DNA of 64,000 nt from Paratinospora sagittata (lineage: Eukaryota; Streptophyta; Magnoliopsida; Ranunculales; Menispermaceae). This document shows, one piece after another, positions 35,271 to 46,873 of this stretch (its first letter is position 1; each line of letters begins with the position of its first letter). The stretch is from NCBI GenBank assembly GCA_035771175.1, contig CM069601.1, positions 5,717,001 through 5,781,000 of the forward strand. The letters run 5' to 3'. The notes beneath the pieces were generated by a model. It was not told the origin of the DNA and made no database searches. It saw only the letters and a program-made list of their open reading frames with translations. The position numbers and the translations under genes were made by a program.

Positions 35271-38200
35271 TCAAGAGCTATGACGCTTAAGAAGGCTGAA
35301 AACTGGTTTATCAGAGACCGGTATGCACTTAACAACCCAACCAATTGGCCACGACACAGCAGCAAGTCCAATGCATGCACCCCATTGCCCCAAATTCAAC
35401 CTCTCCGTATCTGCAAACTTCTTCAAGAACTCAACCATCACCACCTGAAGAACAATAGTTATTCCTATAATCCCTAGAAACAACCTGTTTTTGTGTATGC
35501 CCTTAAAGACATTTTTCTTCTCTAGACTTCTTGCATTGAATTCATTGAACACTTGACAGAGAACAAACGTATTGAATATTAGGGTGTCCTTGACCTTCTC
35601 ATTCACGTTGAAGATAGCTTTGCCTCTGAACTGAAGGGTCAATAGAACTGCTATCTGATATAGGGCTTGTGCAAGAAGGTTCCTCCACATTATGTTGGTA
35701 ATCAAGGGCTCAGTTCGACCAACCGGAGGTTTCTTCATTAGCTCCTGGGTCGGTCTCTCCGTAGCTAAGGCAAGAGCCCCTAATGTGTCCATGATTAGAT
35801 TGACCCAAAGCAATTGCACTGCTGTTAGTGGGACTTCTCCTGCAGAAACTGCAGCGATGAAGTTTATAACAAGAGCTGCAACATTCACAGTGAGCTGAAA
35901 CTGGATGAATTTCTGGATATTGTTATAAACACATCTTCCCCACCTTAAAACTGTAGCAACAGAAGTGAAGTTATCATCCAAGATGATGATGTCTGAACTT
36001 TCTTTCGCCACTTCTGTGCCTTGAATTCCCATTGAAAGACCAATATCTGCTTCCTTTAGTGCTGGTGCGTCATTTGTGCCATCTCCAGTGACAGCAACCA
36101 CATGGCCTTTTTGTTTCAAACACTGCACCATCAAAAGCTTGTCAAACGGGGAGGATCGAGCCATAACACATATCTTGTCTACCTTTTCCATCCTTTCCTC
36201 CGGTGTGTAGTTTCGGAATTCCACTCCTTCCACCACTGCTTCACTATCCAGTCCTTGATTGGGTTCAAGAATTCCACATTCAATTGCTATGGCTCTTGCT
36301 GTGAAAATGTTGTCTCCAGTGATCATTTTGATGTTCACTCCAGCACCTTTGCAAGCATCCACTGCTTTTTTCACCCCTGGTCGACATGGGTCCTTTATAC
36401 CAACTAGCGCCAACAAGGTGAAACCATCTTCTTCTTCTAGCAAATCCTTGGCTTTTCCATCTTCATCACCTTCTACTTCTTCTAATATTTGCTTATGAGC
36501 AAACGCGATGCAGCGTAGGCTGTCTGCTGCCATATCTTTAATGATTTGCTCGAAGTTGGACCGCTCACTCTTGCCCAAAGCTTTGATGACCCCATTACTC
36601 TCATAGTACTGAGAACACATGGCTAAGATCATCTCAGCTGCTCCTTTCCACTGGACATGAATTGTCTTCTCATTGTTCTTCCTTATCAGAGACCCACTTC
36701 TTTTCTTATCTGAATTGAAGGCTTCTACCTTTAGAATTGAGCAATTATGCTTTAATTCCTCCATATTCATTTCCATCTCCAGCACTGCCCAAGAGAGAAT
36801 AGCTTTCTCAGTTGGGCTACCTGAGAATTCAGGTTCTGCCGCAAAACTTGGTCTGTAAACGCTGCCCGTTGTATTCAAACCAACTCCTTGGTGAAGCAAT
36901 TGAAGAACAGGTTTTGCAATTTTGGATGAAGCATCATCTACCTTCAATTGTTCCTGCCCAAGCCAGAACTTGGTCACTGTCATTTGGTTCAAAGTAAGTG
37001 TACCTGTTTTATCAGTGCAGATGGTGGTGGCTGAGCCCATGGTTTCACAAGCGGATAATTTCCTAACCAAAGCTTGATCACCCATCATTCTCTTCATGGA
37101 GTAGGCAAGGGTGAGAGTAACGGCCAATGGCAAACCTTCAGGAATTGCGACCACAACGATTGTAACTGCATCGGCCACAATCCGTAAGACCACATTCATC
37201 ACATCATTGAACTTTGTTTTGCTTCCATTATATTCCCGATTCCCATTCTCATCTTGTGTGTTTCCTGTGAAGTACCGGATCAGCAGCACCGCGAGAACAA
37301 CGGACGCCACTCCCAACCCAACCTTCCCTATGTATGAAGTCATTTTGTCGAGTCTGGCTTGTAAGGGGGTCAGGTCATCGGTGTCCTGGCTTATGGTACT
37401 CATCATCTCGCCCCAAGAAGTCTTCATTCCAACAGAAGTTACGAGCATTAGAGCAAACCCATTTGCCACTTTTGCTCCAGCGAACAAGAATGGATTCCGG
37501 TTGCCGTCTACTTCAACATGATCACTCTCTCCGGTCATGCTTGACTCATCAACATGAAGTGAATGGCCGCTCAAGAACAGCCCGTCTGCTGGAATTTGAT
37601 CTCCGATGTTGAGACACACGACGTCGCCCACAACAATATCATAGATGGAGATTTGTTGTCGTCGGCCATCTCGAACGACTTCTACCTGAATGTTATTGCT
37701 GACTTTCGATAACTTGTCGAACTGCCGGGATTGCCGGAAATTACTAACTGCAGAGACAGCAACAACAAGGAAAACAGCAAGAAATATGCTTCCACCATCG
37801 TACCACCCTTCTTTGATGCCATGCTCCTTGATGCCAAATCCAAGAGACAAAGTGGCACAAGCAAGCAGTATGAGAATAGTTGTATCTTTAAAGGCTTCCA
37901 ACACAAAATGATGGAAACCTTTGGTGGGTGGCTTGTTATATGTGTTTGAACCGAAAACTTTGCGTCTGCTAACGACATTATTATCAGCACCTGAAATTCC
38001 ATTCTCCGAATCGGTTGAAAGCATGGCAGCGATGCCTCCAACTCCTCCGAACTCACGAAGGTGATCCATATTCTTCTCCTTAACCATTCCAACAAGGCTC
38101 TCGTGGTCAACTTTGGAGAAGCTCTTCATTATCGGATCATATAGATTGGTATCATTATTCTTATTACTGACAATGCTGCTGTCTTCTTCATCGTGAGATT

Positions 38201-38459
38201 GACTGATATTGAGAACGGTGTAAGAAGGAGAACGGTGGGGGATGCCAGAGAAGAACTGGGTTGATCTGGATTTTCTCTTGGCAATGATATCCTTTGGAAG
38301 AGAGTTGAAAGCTCTGGTGGAATAAATGGTTGCAAAAGCCAACCTCCATTTGTTTATAGGCTTATGAGTAAGGGACTTGGTGACGTCAAGGAAGTATGCC
38401 GTAGGCATAGCACCGAAATCGCAGAAATGGGCATCATTGTATTGCGATTTCTTCGACAT
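35271..38459 (-). CDS. Autoinhibited-type plasma-membrane Ca2+-ATPase, ACA12/13-like, intronless, 1062 residues
   Basis: A type IIB P-type ATPase, which exports Ca2+ from the cytosol against ATP. Residues 1-60 hold an N-terminal regulatory region with HKPINKWRLAFATIY (Trp38), the expected calmodulin-binding block. Motifs seen: TGES at 309-312, PEGLP at 440-444 in membrane segment 4, DKTGT with the phosphorylated Asp483, KGA at 605-607 (nucleotide binding), TGDN at 714-717, TGDGTND at 791-797, and NLIMDT at 887-892 in segment 6. Ten membrane segments fit (about 191-210, 223-242, 377-396, 425-455, 856-875, 880-897, 928-945, 959-975, 993-1010, 1028-1043). Length and order match the family, with a slightly long N-terminus. 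Start: MSKK, as in the paralogue at 1-214. The lack of introns fits the ACA12/ACA13 clade; Arabidopsis ACA12 is reported to be weakly autoinhibited. No damage is seen. Confidence 0.95.
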   Translation of the reverse strand: MSKKSQYNDAHFCDFGAMPTAYFLDVTKSLTHKPINKWRLAFATIYSTRAFNSLPKDIIAKRKSRSTQFFSGIPHRSPSYTVLNISQSHDEEDSSIVSNKNNDTNLYDPIMKSFSKVDHESLVGMVKEKNMDHLREFGGVGGIAAMLSTDSENGISGADNNVVSRRKVFGSNTYNKPPTKGFHHFVLEAFKDTTILILLACATLSLGFGIKEHGIKEGWYDGGSIFLAVFLVVAVSAVSNFRQSRQFDKLSKVSNNIQVEVVRDGRRQQISIYDIVVGDVVCLNIGDQIPADGLFLSGHSLHVDESSMTGESDHVEVDGNRNPFLFAGAKVANGFALMLVTSVGMKTSWGEMMSTISQDTDDLTPLQARLDKMTSYIGKVGLGVASVVLAVLLIRYFTGNTQDENGNREYNGSKTKFNDVMNVVLRIVADAVTIVVVAIPEGLPLAVTLTLAYSMKRMMGDQALVRKLSACETMGSATTICTDKTGTLTLNQMTVTKFWLGQEQLKVDDASSKIAKPVLQLLHQGVGLNTTGSVYRPSFAAEPEFSGSPTEKAILSWAVLEMEMNMEELKHNCSILKVEAFNSDKKRSGSLIRKNNEKTIHVQWKGAAEMILAMCSQYYESNGVIKALGKSERSNFEQIIKDMAADSLRCIAFAHKQILEEVEGDEDGKAKDLLEEEDGFTLLALVGIKDPCRPGVKKAVDACKGAGVNIKMITGDNIFTARAIAIECGILEPNQGLDSEAVVEGVEFRNYTPEERMEKVDKICVMARSSPFDKLLMVQCLKQKGHVVAVTGDGTNDAPALKEADIGLSMGIQGTEVAKESSDIIILDDNFTSVATVLRWGRCVYNNIQKFIQFQLTVNVAALVINFIAAVSAGEVPLTAVQLLWVNLIMDTLGALALATERPTQELMKKPPVGRTEPLITNIMWRNLLAQALYQIAVLLTLQFRGKAIFNVNEKVKDTLIFNTFVLCQVFNEFNARSLEKKNVFKGIHKNRLFLGIIGITIVLQVVMVEFLKKFADTERLNLGQWGACIGLAAVSWPIGWVVKCIPVSDKPVFSLLKRHSS

Positions 38460-38601
38460 GGTTGCTAGCTATATGAAAAGAGAAATCTGGCTAGTGTTTT
38501 TTTTTTCTTTCTGGATTTCAAAATTAAGAGAGTTGAAAGGAGAGCTAGTAGAAAGAAGTAATAGAGCAAGGAAGAACGATCTTTGATACCTTGATCTTAC
38601 A

Positions 38602-38614
38602 ACTTATAAATATT
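38602..38614 (-). promoter_or_regulatory. TATA-like box of the ACA gene
   Basis: On the minus strand the site reads ATATTTATAAGTT, about 145 bases upstream of the ATG at 38459. It occupies the same place as the box at 350-360 upstream of the paralogue. Confidence 0.5.
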
Positions 38615-39939
38615 AGTTAAGAGGCGAAAACTTTGTGAAGAAGAAGTGAAAAAAAAAAACAAAAACGCGGTAAGATGGATGGCAAGTTGTTAAACGTGAT
38701 ATGCACGGAATCAGCATGAGATGTTAAACCGTCATTGCTCTAAGAAGACGACTTGATCCTTTGAAGCAGCTTCTGGTTTGTTTCCTCTCTATAAATAATA
38801 ACCGCCTCTGTCATTCGCAAGGATTTATCATTACAGCACTAACATACTTAAATAAAAATGTGGAAAATGATGCAGGATTTTTCGTAACAAATAAAGATCC
38901 TTGCACAGCACAGAAGAAGCATGCGGATTGAAAAGTGCTCAAATGTAAAATGGATGAAGACTTCGAGTGGGAACTATAATGCTTAATTTTCCGCAGTTTT
39001 TATATCTTTGAATTTCACGTCGGGAAGCAACAGATTTATTTGTTTTTTCAACTCCCCTCGTTTGATCAGCCGCCGCTGTTTTTAGTAGGCGAAATATAAT
39101 ATATATATTTATTAATTTATTATAATATATTTATTATGTTAAATTATTTTTTTCCTTAATTTATTGAGGGTGACACTTAATGGATTAAGACGCTGACGGG
39201 GTTCCAATAAGTGAGGAGAAATAGTAATGTACTTATTTATTTATTTTTTGCAGGCGTATGAATTTATTCATATTTTGAGTAATGTTATATTGATATCTAA
39301 AGTATACATTCGGTATATACAATTTTTATATACTATTAGATTGTCTCAAATTATGTTGAAATCATGTATTGTTATATGATTAAAGATAATTCAATAGTGT
39401 ATAAAATTAATGTATATTATAAATATACACTTTGAATATAAACTATTTAATATAGTATTTTCCTTATATTTTAAGCACCACTACATGTGAACTATTTAAA
39501 GGTATACAAATTTTCTTGATGTGGTGCCACGTTAAACTCCCATCTATGATTTTATCTATTTGTTTTTTTTTTTTTTCTTAATACTTTCGAGATTCTTATT
39601 AAACAAATAAAAAAACATATCTCAAACTATGATTTTCATTCATGGTCATTAGAATATTATAGAAAGGCAAATAATGACCACTTCCACTCAACAAGATGTT
39701 TTATACTATGGATAGAATACTTTGGGTGTGCACCTAAAGTTGGGTATCCTCGTTGTATTGCATGTAACATTTACTATTTATTAATTAAGATTTCAATTGT
39801 GATTTTTAAAAATTAGTATAGTTATTTTTTAAGAAAATATAAATATATCTTTAATAAAAGTAAATATGTTTATTTTGGATTATATGTTGCTAGTGTATAT
39901 ACACATGCATTGTATGTAATTTTATTTAGTCATTAAGAC

Positions 39940-40165
39940 ATTGGTTCAATGGTTCGAGCGACTTGTCTATTACACAGGATCAGATGTTCGAGGCAGGACT
40001 CCAAATGGGCGGATACCAGATTTTTTTGAATCTCTCATTGGCACAGAGTTGCTGCGTGGACTCACTGTAGGTCAGCTTTGACGAGTCGTCAGGTCTTGCG
40101 TGGTTCGAATTTTTCATGGGTGAGGTGGGTATCGCGTTATACTTGTTTCTTATCAAAAAGAAAAA
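39940..40165 (+). mobile_element. tRNA-derived SINE-like element
   Basis: TTGGTTCAATGGTTCGAGC fits an A box and CAGATGTTCGAGGC a B box, 28 bases apart. The body is GC-richer than its surroundings and ends TTCTTATCAAAAAG plus an A-rich tail. No target duplication was confirmed. No matching insert is seen in unit 1. Confidence 0.6.
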
Positions 40166-41598
40166 AAAAGTATATATATATATCAAAAACAGTGAAAAAG
40201 TACAACAAAAAGAGCATCAGAGGTGATACAACTGCAAAGCAAAACAAAAGCATAACCTAAGCAAAAACACAAGCACATAAACAAAACTAAAACTAAATAT
40301 TTCAAATTGAAAGTATAATTCTGAAATCATGATTATAAGAAATATTATTATATTTTTAACAAAAATATTACTGTTATTTATATGTAGAAGAATAAGAATA
40401 CCTATCAATTCTAATTGGAAATAGGATTAGGGTAGAAAAAATGTATCTTACTTTTAGTTTTGTTTCAATTTAACTGTGGTTGATAAGGTGATATTCACAT
40501 TGAAAAACTTAGGATGAAAGTAATAAGATTCTTGAGGAATAAATTCATTACTTAATAAAAAAAAAAAAAAAAAAGTGGGGGTGGGGGCAAGAAAAGCATT
40601 GTTGAAAATAAATATTAGGTTTGGTGCATATCTTGAAATATGATTTATATATATTTGCAAATGATTTGATCTTTTTTTTTTCAACGTTCTTACCTATTTG
40701 GGATAGGACATAGAAATTTTATTGTCTCATTAGTTTCACTATTGGTAGTATCATATTTTTGAGCCATAAAGAGTATCTAACACCCATGTTTGATTGTTCA
40801 CATTTTATAGCAGAAAGTCTTACTATGTTTAATATAATATAGCTTAATTAAGAAAACTAATAACAATATATATAATTTGATACTTTTCATCATACAGCAA
40901 CTATATACATTTAATAAATTTAAAAATAATAAAGGTTTATGATCTTGTCATGTTTTACCTCACATAATTATGATCTTGTCATGTTTTATCAGTCTATTGA
41001 TTTGAAATTAACTATAATTTATAGTTCTTATCATTAAAATAAACTTTGTGGAAATGGCCGTATAAATTTTTCTTTGCACTTGTAACATTAAATTCTTCTT
41101 GGATATTTTAGATGATATATAATTATATATAGCAATTTTAGATATCCTTGAATCAATATTAAATTGGATGTTAATTTTATGACGTAGAGCTACCCCTGTG
41201 TGAACGGGACATCTGACTCGATGCTTTCATATATCTTTTTCATAATTTCTTGGTCACTTCAACAAAGTCAAAGTTGATTCCTTACACGCGTCCAACAAGT
41301 GTAGCAAAAGCGTATTTTTTTTTTGTGTTGAGGTTCTCTACCTGTAAGTAAATTGCTATATATAATATCCATGAATATATTTATTCTGCCAAATTACTGT
41401 ATAATATCTAATAAACCAAGTTGTCTACGGTAAGGTAGCCTTTTTTTTTTAAAAAGGAAAATGTTAATTTAACTACAAAAACATGCAATTATAATAAAAC
41501 TATACATTCATATTCTTTTTTTTTATAGTTAGATTATTATTTTTATGTTTTTTTCTTAAATATAAAACACAGAATTCATCATTGGCTTTCGGGTTCGT

Positions 41599-41601
<3 letters not shown>

Positions 41602-41638
<37 letters not shown>
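41602..41638. repeat. TA microsatellite
   Basis: A run of about 18 TA dinucleotides near the gypsy insertion site. Confidence 0.9.
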
Positions 41639-41639
<1 letters not shown>

Positions 41640-41743
41640 ATAATGCAACTCAGCCAAATCTTTTCTTAATTATAATTTGTATGCATCCACATCAATTCTA
41701 CTATTTTTAACAAAACTTTGGGTTTATAATTTTTGTTGATATT

Positions 41744-42083
41744 TGTTGATGTAAGATCTAACCAACACCAATGAATTACAAGTAAGAGAAGGGTTGGGGA
41801 GGAAGAGCTTGTGTGGATCCCACCAAGCTCGTACTCTGGAGCTTCCAACCTTTTACCTGCAAAGGAAGACAAAGAACAGAGAGATCGGTTGTTGTTAGGA
41901 GTACCGATGTAGTACCGACCTAAAACCTTTCGATGCTCAAGGAAAAGCCAAGCAGTGAACAAAGCTTGAAGTACTGTTGATGTAAGAACCGAAAGTTGCA
42001 TACCTTTTCTGAAAGAAATATGAACGTATTTATAGTTGTGAGTCTGGTTCCCAATTGAGGAGGACAGGTGACGTATTTATAGT
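41744..42083 (-). mobile_element. LTR-like fragment of a second gypsy element, reversed
   Basis: Read on the minus strand it has two CTATAAATACGT boxes (around 42075 and 42035) and ends CTTACATCAACA (41744), like an R-U5 end of an LTR. It abuts the forward LTR fragment at 42084 head to head. Both are absent from unit 1. Confidence 0.45.
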
Positions 42084-42470
42084 TCTGATTAGAATGCCTC
42101 CAGGCATTCCCAATTTGACTAGGAAGCATGTGAGCATTCCTGATTTAACTAGAACTATGCTACAAGGTTAAAGACGCAACTTCATAAATATTTCATTACC
42201 CCTGAAGGGGAAGGTATGTTATTCTCTACACGATTCAGCTCTATTATTCTACCACTCTTCTACGAGCTCTGAACTAACTTAGGCATCGGAGGGTCATTGG
42301 CTGACACCACATCGGTCTTCCTCATGATAGTCTATTATCTTCTTTGTTTCACTCTTCTCAGATTATTATCTTCGGTGTCCAGACCAATTCTTCGACGAAT
42401 TCCAGAATAGATCAGCATTGGTTTCTTCATCTCATCATCTTATTGGTGTTAGCCAAATCTTGTACCAACA
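42084..42470 (+). mobile_element. 5' LTR of the Tat-type gypsy element, truncated
   Basis: The last about 387 bases match the end of the LTR at 50433-51237 (shared blocks ATGCTACAAGGT, TTATTCTCTACAC, CGAGCTCTGAACTAACTTAG and ACGATAGTC-like). It ends ACCAACA at 42470, followed by TTTGGCACCGTCTGTTGG, the leader start common to many plant gypsy elements. The first about 400 bases of the LTR are missing. Confidence 0.8.
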
Positions 42471-43822
42471 TTTGGCACCGTCTGTTGGAACTGACGTTTT
42501 GAGCCAGAAATAGTTCTTCCGCAATGAGCCAAGAAGCGGAGATTCCAATAGAACTTGAACGAGTCGCTGAACCAGTGGCACCTCAAGATAAAAAGAGAGG
42601 AAGGCCAATAAAGAAGTTGGAAAAATCTTCTGCTAAAAAGTAGAAAGCCACACTTACCGCCATTCAAAAAAATCTGGAAAAATGTCCCAGATGGTCCTAG
42701 AACAACGCCAGATGCAACAGTAGATACCGTAGGAAGTCCTTCCTGTCCAAACAGCTCTCAACTACCAACCTCGTAGAAAGGAGGTAAGTTGGTGCCCGAG
42801 CGTGACTTCCCGACGAAAGTCAGAACGGACTCACGGCTTATCGAGCTCTAACGCGTCACTCTCTTGATGCAAAACGGGGTCTGAACTCAACATTTGCATG
42901 TCTCGGGTCGGCATCTGCAAAGCCAGCCAAGATAGCAAAGGCTTTTTCGACCAATACGGTACCAACGCAATGATCTCACACCGAAAGAGGTAGCGGGAAT
43001 AGGTCGATATCAAGGAAGTCGGTATGCCTCAAGCACGCCAGATCCAGATCTAGTGGAGATCGATCTCGGTACTATAAAGAGTACAAAAACCTCCCATCTC
43101 CGTTCGTAAAGGAGATTAACAATGCTCATTTACCTAAAGATGTTAGGACTGCCAAGGTAAAAGAGTACAAAAGAAAAGGAGATCCTAGAGACCACATCGA
43201 GAACTAAAAATCTTGGATGATATTCAAATGCTATGACGATGTCACTATGTGCAAGGGCTTTTAGATTACGCTCAGTTCCAGCTTGGAAGTGGTACCGGAC
43301 AATGAGAACAGGATCCATTGCTTTGTTTGGACACCTAGCCCATAAATTCATCGACTACTTTGCTAGAAAGAAGGACAGAGAAAAGTCGGTGAATAACTTG
43401 CTAGCGGTCAGATAACAAGGAGAGAGCCTAAAATACTATCTAGATTGCTTTAACAATATCAGAGTCGAAATATATGATTATGACGACAAGACTGCAATAA
43501 CAACTTTTAATGGCTGGTCTGAGGTCGAGTCGGTTTCATTACTCCTTTGGGAAGAAAAAAGTCAAGACCTATAAAGAGATCTTGGATAGAGCTGAGAAGT
43601 ACATCAATGCAGATGAGCAGGCAGAAGCTAAATGGGAAGAACACAGCTCCCGAAGAGCTCTAAAAAAAATTGTAAAAGGAAATGAGATGAAGATGAAAAG
43701 CCTAAAAAATATACTAGGGGTGGAAAGAAACCCAACTTTGGTCAGCGTGATCAGAAGAGCAACAAAGTTTCTCAAAATGTGTATTTCAACTACTCACCTC
43801 TGAACATCTCGCGGGAAAAAGT
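42471..43822 (+). pseudogene. Tat-type gypsy gag (broken)
   Basis: A start at 42524 reads MSQEAEIPIELERVAEP and stops at about 42643. The retrotransposon gag core follows in changing frames: KVKEYKRKGDPRDHIEN, TAITTFN and, at 43510, MAGLRSSRFHYSFG then AEKYINADEQAEAKWEE. Several stops and frameshifts are present. The region is cut at 43822 by the family 1 element, and the gag end (HRVHGHDTDQCHD) resumes near 47110. Confidence 0.75.
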
Positions 43823-45284
43823 TGTAACACCCCGATTTTCAAAACTAATTTTTTTTTTTGTAAGATAATGAATATTTTATTTTTATATAAAGTATCACTG
43901 AAAATCGAGACGTTACTCGTATTCGTCTATCTTAACCCATAACCATTTTATAAATAATAAGATTTGCAAAAGTATGAGTTTATATTCTTCCATCCAACTT
44001 ACTGGTTAAGATAAACGAATACTTTTAATTCTTCATACAATTGTTATATTCATACGATAATATTTGCCCTTGTCCATTCATTATGGACACAACATTAAAA
44101 ATACAATCATCAAATAGAATTAATGAATTCTATTTCAAGGCATTCACACGTGAATTAAATCACAGGGTCTTTACTGATCGTAATAATATTCATTGAATTT
44201 CAATTATTAATACAATTCGTTTGAATAATAAACCTTTAAAAATTAAATGAAAATATTCAGTCTCATAATACTAATTAATTAACCCACCCCTACTACTCTG
44301 CACTATATCACGAACTCGCAATTTTATTCTCCTAAGCACTTGCATATAAAAAATAGGGGTGAGCTTGAAAGCCCAGTGGGTCATCTAAACAATTCACAAT
44401 ATTTTATTGTGATACATACACAAGAACATTACAAACAAGTTTCACACATTAATCGTTGAAACATTAGATTGTTTGAGTCGATAATTTCATCACGTTCCAA
44501 ATCACGTACCGTTAGAAAATCAAACTCAGGGTGGCACAGCCCAAAAATTAGAACATTGGCGATATTCCTTAAAATAACTGCCCTATATGTGTGATTCTTA
44601 TCTTAATTGTGTTCTTTAGTTATGTCACGTCATGCGTACGGTATAAGCACGATATTAAGCGCATTCATAAAATATATTCAACTCCACTACGCATGGTATC
44701 ATGTCACAAAATCAATTATAATAATGTTCACGCATTCACTATGCCAATATTCCAAATCATACATTTCATTATCAGGCATTATAATTTATAAATGAATTCA
44801 ACTACCACATGAATTTCATGCATCCAATCATCATTTGATCAGAATAAAAATCATGTTAACACACATATCATCATGGCTAAACAATCACAACATTGTATAT
44901 ATATAATCATGTACAATAGCCATGCATAAGCAATCTAATAATACTATGGACCTAATTAATTTAACATTCCTATCTATATATCAAATAAAATATTATGAAG
45001 GCCTAGAATCATTCCCACCTGAATCACTAAATTCCAAAAGTGTTGAGATTGATTCCTCGACGTTGGGCGTTATCAACCTATCTACGCATAAATCACAAGT
45101 TAATCACTTGTTTTGTATTATATTATATTAATATAATGTGCATACATATCTATGTCGTATGGTGGTGGTCACATTATACATATAATATAACTTAGCTAAT
45201 AAACTTTCACCTGATATAATATGATGATTTAGATAGTAAAAACGTAAAATATGATATACCATAATCTAATATATTATATGCGGT

Positions 45285-46040
45285 ATTGTATGTATGATAT
45301 ATATCTATATATATATTATATAACATTTTGGTTGCTTAAAAAAATAATAACACTTGAGTTGCAATGTTTAAAAAAAAATTAATAACGTATTATATGTATG
45401 ATATATATATAAATATATTATATAACATTTTGGTTGCTAAAAAAATAATAACACTTGGTTAAAAAATGTATGATACATATAAATATATTATATAACATCT
45501 TGATTTCTTAAATAAATAATAACACTTGGTTAAAAAAAAATGTATGATACATATAAATATATTATATAATATCTTGATTGCTTAAAAATAATAATAACAC
45601 TTGAGTTACAATGTTTAAAAAATAATAATAACACTTGGTTAAAAAAAATGTATAATAGATATAAATATATTATATAATATCTTGATTGCTTAAAAAACAT
45701 AATAACACTTGAGTTGCAATGTTAAAAAAAATAATAACGCTTGGTTAAAAAAATGTATGATACATATAAATATATTATATAATATCTTGATTGCTTAAAA
45801 AAAATAATAACACTTGGTTAAAAAAATGTATGATACATATAAATATATTATATAATATCTTGATTGCTTAAAAAAAATAATAACACTTGGTTAAAAAAAA
45901 TGTATGATACATATAAATATATTACATAATATCTTGATTGCTTAAAAAAAATAACATTTGGTTAAAAAAAATGTATGATACATATAAATATATTATATAA
46001 CCTGTTGATTGTTTAAAAGAAAAGAAAAATAAAATAAAAT
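45285..46040. repeat. AT-rich tandem array inside copy C
   Basis: Roughly nine units of about 70-110 bp contain TGTATGATACATATAAATATATTATATAA, CTTGATTGCTTAAAAA and AATAACACTTGGTTAAAAAA. A shorter reversed array is in copy B; copy A has a different array at this place. Confidence 0.8.
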
Positions 46041-46742
46041 AAAATACACTTGAGTTGCAGGACGAAAGGAAGAAAACATGGGAGTTTATATGTGGTATTG
46101 TATGTATGATATATATATATATATTATAAACATGTTGGTTGTTAAAAAGAAAAGAAAAAAAAATAAAAATAAAAAATAAAATGAGTTGCAGGAGGGCGGA
46201 AGGAAGAAAAACAGGGGAGAGAGAGAAAGAACAAAAAAAAGGGAAAGAAAAGAGAAGAAGAAAAAAAGGGAAAGAAAAGAGAAGAAGAGAAGAAGAGAAG
46301 GAGAAGAGAGTGAGGGTGAGGTGCAGAGAGCAGAGGGAGTGAGAGTGAGAGATCGGAGTGTGGCGAGAGATTGGCGAAGAGAAGAGAGGGAGAGCGGGCA
46401 GCGGCGAGATGATATCAGTGGCGGATGGCGGAGGTTGCAGCGGCGAAATGAGAAGAGAAGAGAAGAAAGAGAGCGGCGACGGCGGCGAGAAGAGAGGGCG
46501 GTGGCGAGATGAGATCGGTGGCGGAGTTGCAGCGGCAAGGAAGGGAGAGAGAGGGTTTCGAGAGGAAGAGACTCGCGCGTTTGGTTTTAGAGAGAGCGAG
46601 ACGCGATGGAGTTTCGGCGAGATCTCGGTGAGATTCCAGGCGACATGTCAGCGAGATCTCGGCGAGATTCCAGGCGACATGTCGGCGAGATCTCGACGAG
46701 ATTTCCGGATCATGTTTGAAATCTTTTTTTTTTGGGTATTAC

Positions 46743-46873
46743 AAAATAAAAGAACTGGATTCCGGCAGTGCTGGAGGTGGGTCTGGTGAAGAACAAGATG
46801 TTTTGGACTTACAGAAGAAGAAGAAGAAGCGTTACCATCGTCACACAGCTCGCCAGATTCAGAAGCTTGAGAG
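46743..46873 (+). pseudogene. Captured exon fragment of an HD-ZIP class IV homeobox gene
   Basis: One open frame reads ELDSGSAGGGSGEEQDVLDL and then QKKKKKRYHRHTARQIQKLE, ending AG|GTAATT at 46873/46874. The second part is the start of the HD-ZIP class IV homeodomain (family pattern KKRYHRHT..QIQ.(L/M)E, in the GL2, ATML1, PDF2 and HDG relatives). The Gly- and acidic-rich lead is also typical. A consensus 5' splice site and T-rich intron-like DNA follow to about 47000. There is no start codon, the rest of the homeodomain is absent, and there are no leucine zipper or START domains. It lies inside the LTR-like element, in the same direction, between two copies of the terminal motif. It is a fragment, not a gene. 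Confidence 0.85.

Larger units (their letters stand above)
38460..41743. other. Upstream region of the ACA gene, no other gene seen
   Basis: It is AT-rich. It is shared with unit 1 at 38460-39100 and 41150-41330, and diverged elsewhere. It includes a SINE-like element at 39940-40165 and a long TA tract at 41602-41638. No coding region is supported. Confidence 0.5.

Noticed and set aside
35280..38586. Multiple forward open frames opposite the Ca2+-ATPase gene
   Set aside because: They are antisense shadows of a conserved coding sequence with no recognisable product.
4955..40165. Possible true tRNA genes at 4970, 14645, 22330 and 39950
   Set aside because: A and B boxes are present, but no acceptor stem or full cloverleaf could be formed by eye; they fit SINE heads or relics.
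45285..46040. CRISPR-like regular repeat spacing
   Set aside because: The repeats are AT-rich minisatellite units of varying length with no unique spacers, in a plant genome.
46086..46742. Open frames of 100-150 codons on both strands
   Set aside because: Same GA-rich block in copy C. Only the short stretch after 46743 is protein-like.
46742..46747. Inner end of copy C (46742) as the true element end
   Set aside because: Flanks there (AAAGT versus AAATA) do not match, while the outer end at 47012 is followed by AAAGT exactly and then by gypsy gag. The same logic applies to 3652 versus 3845 in copy A.
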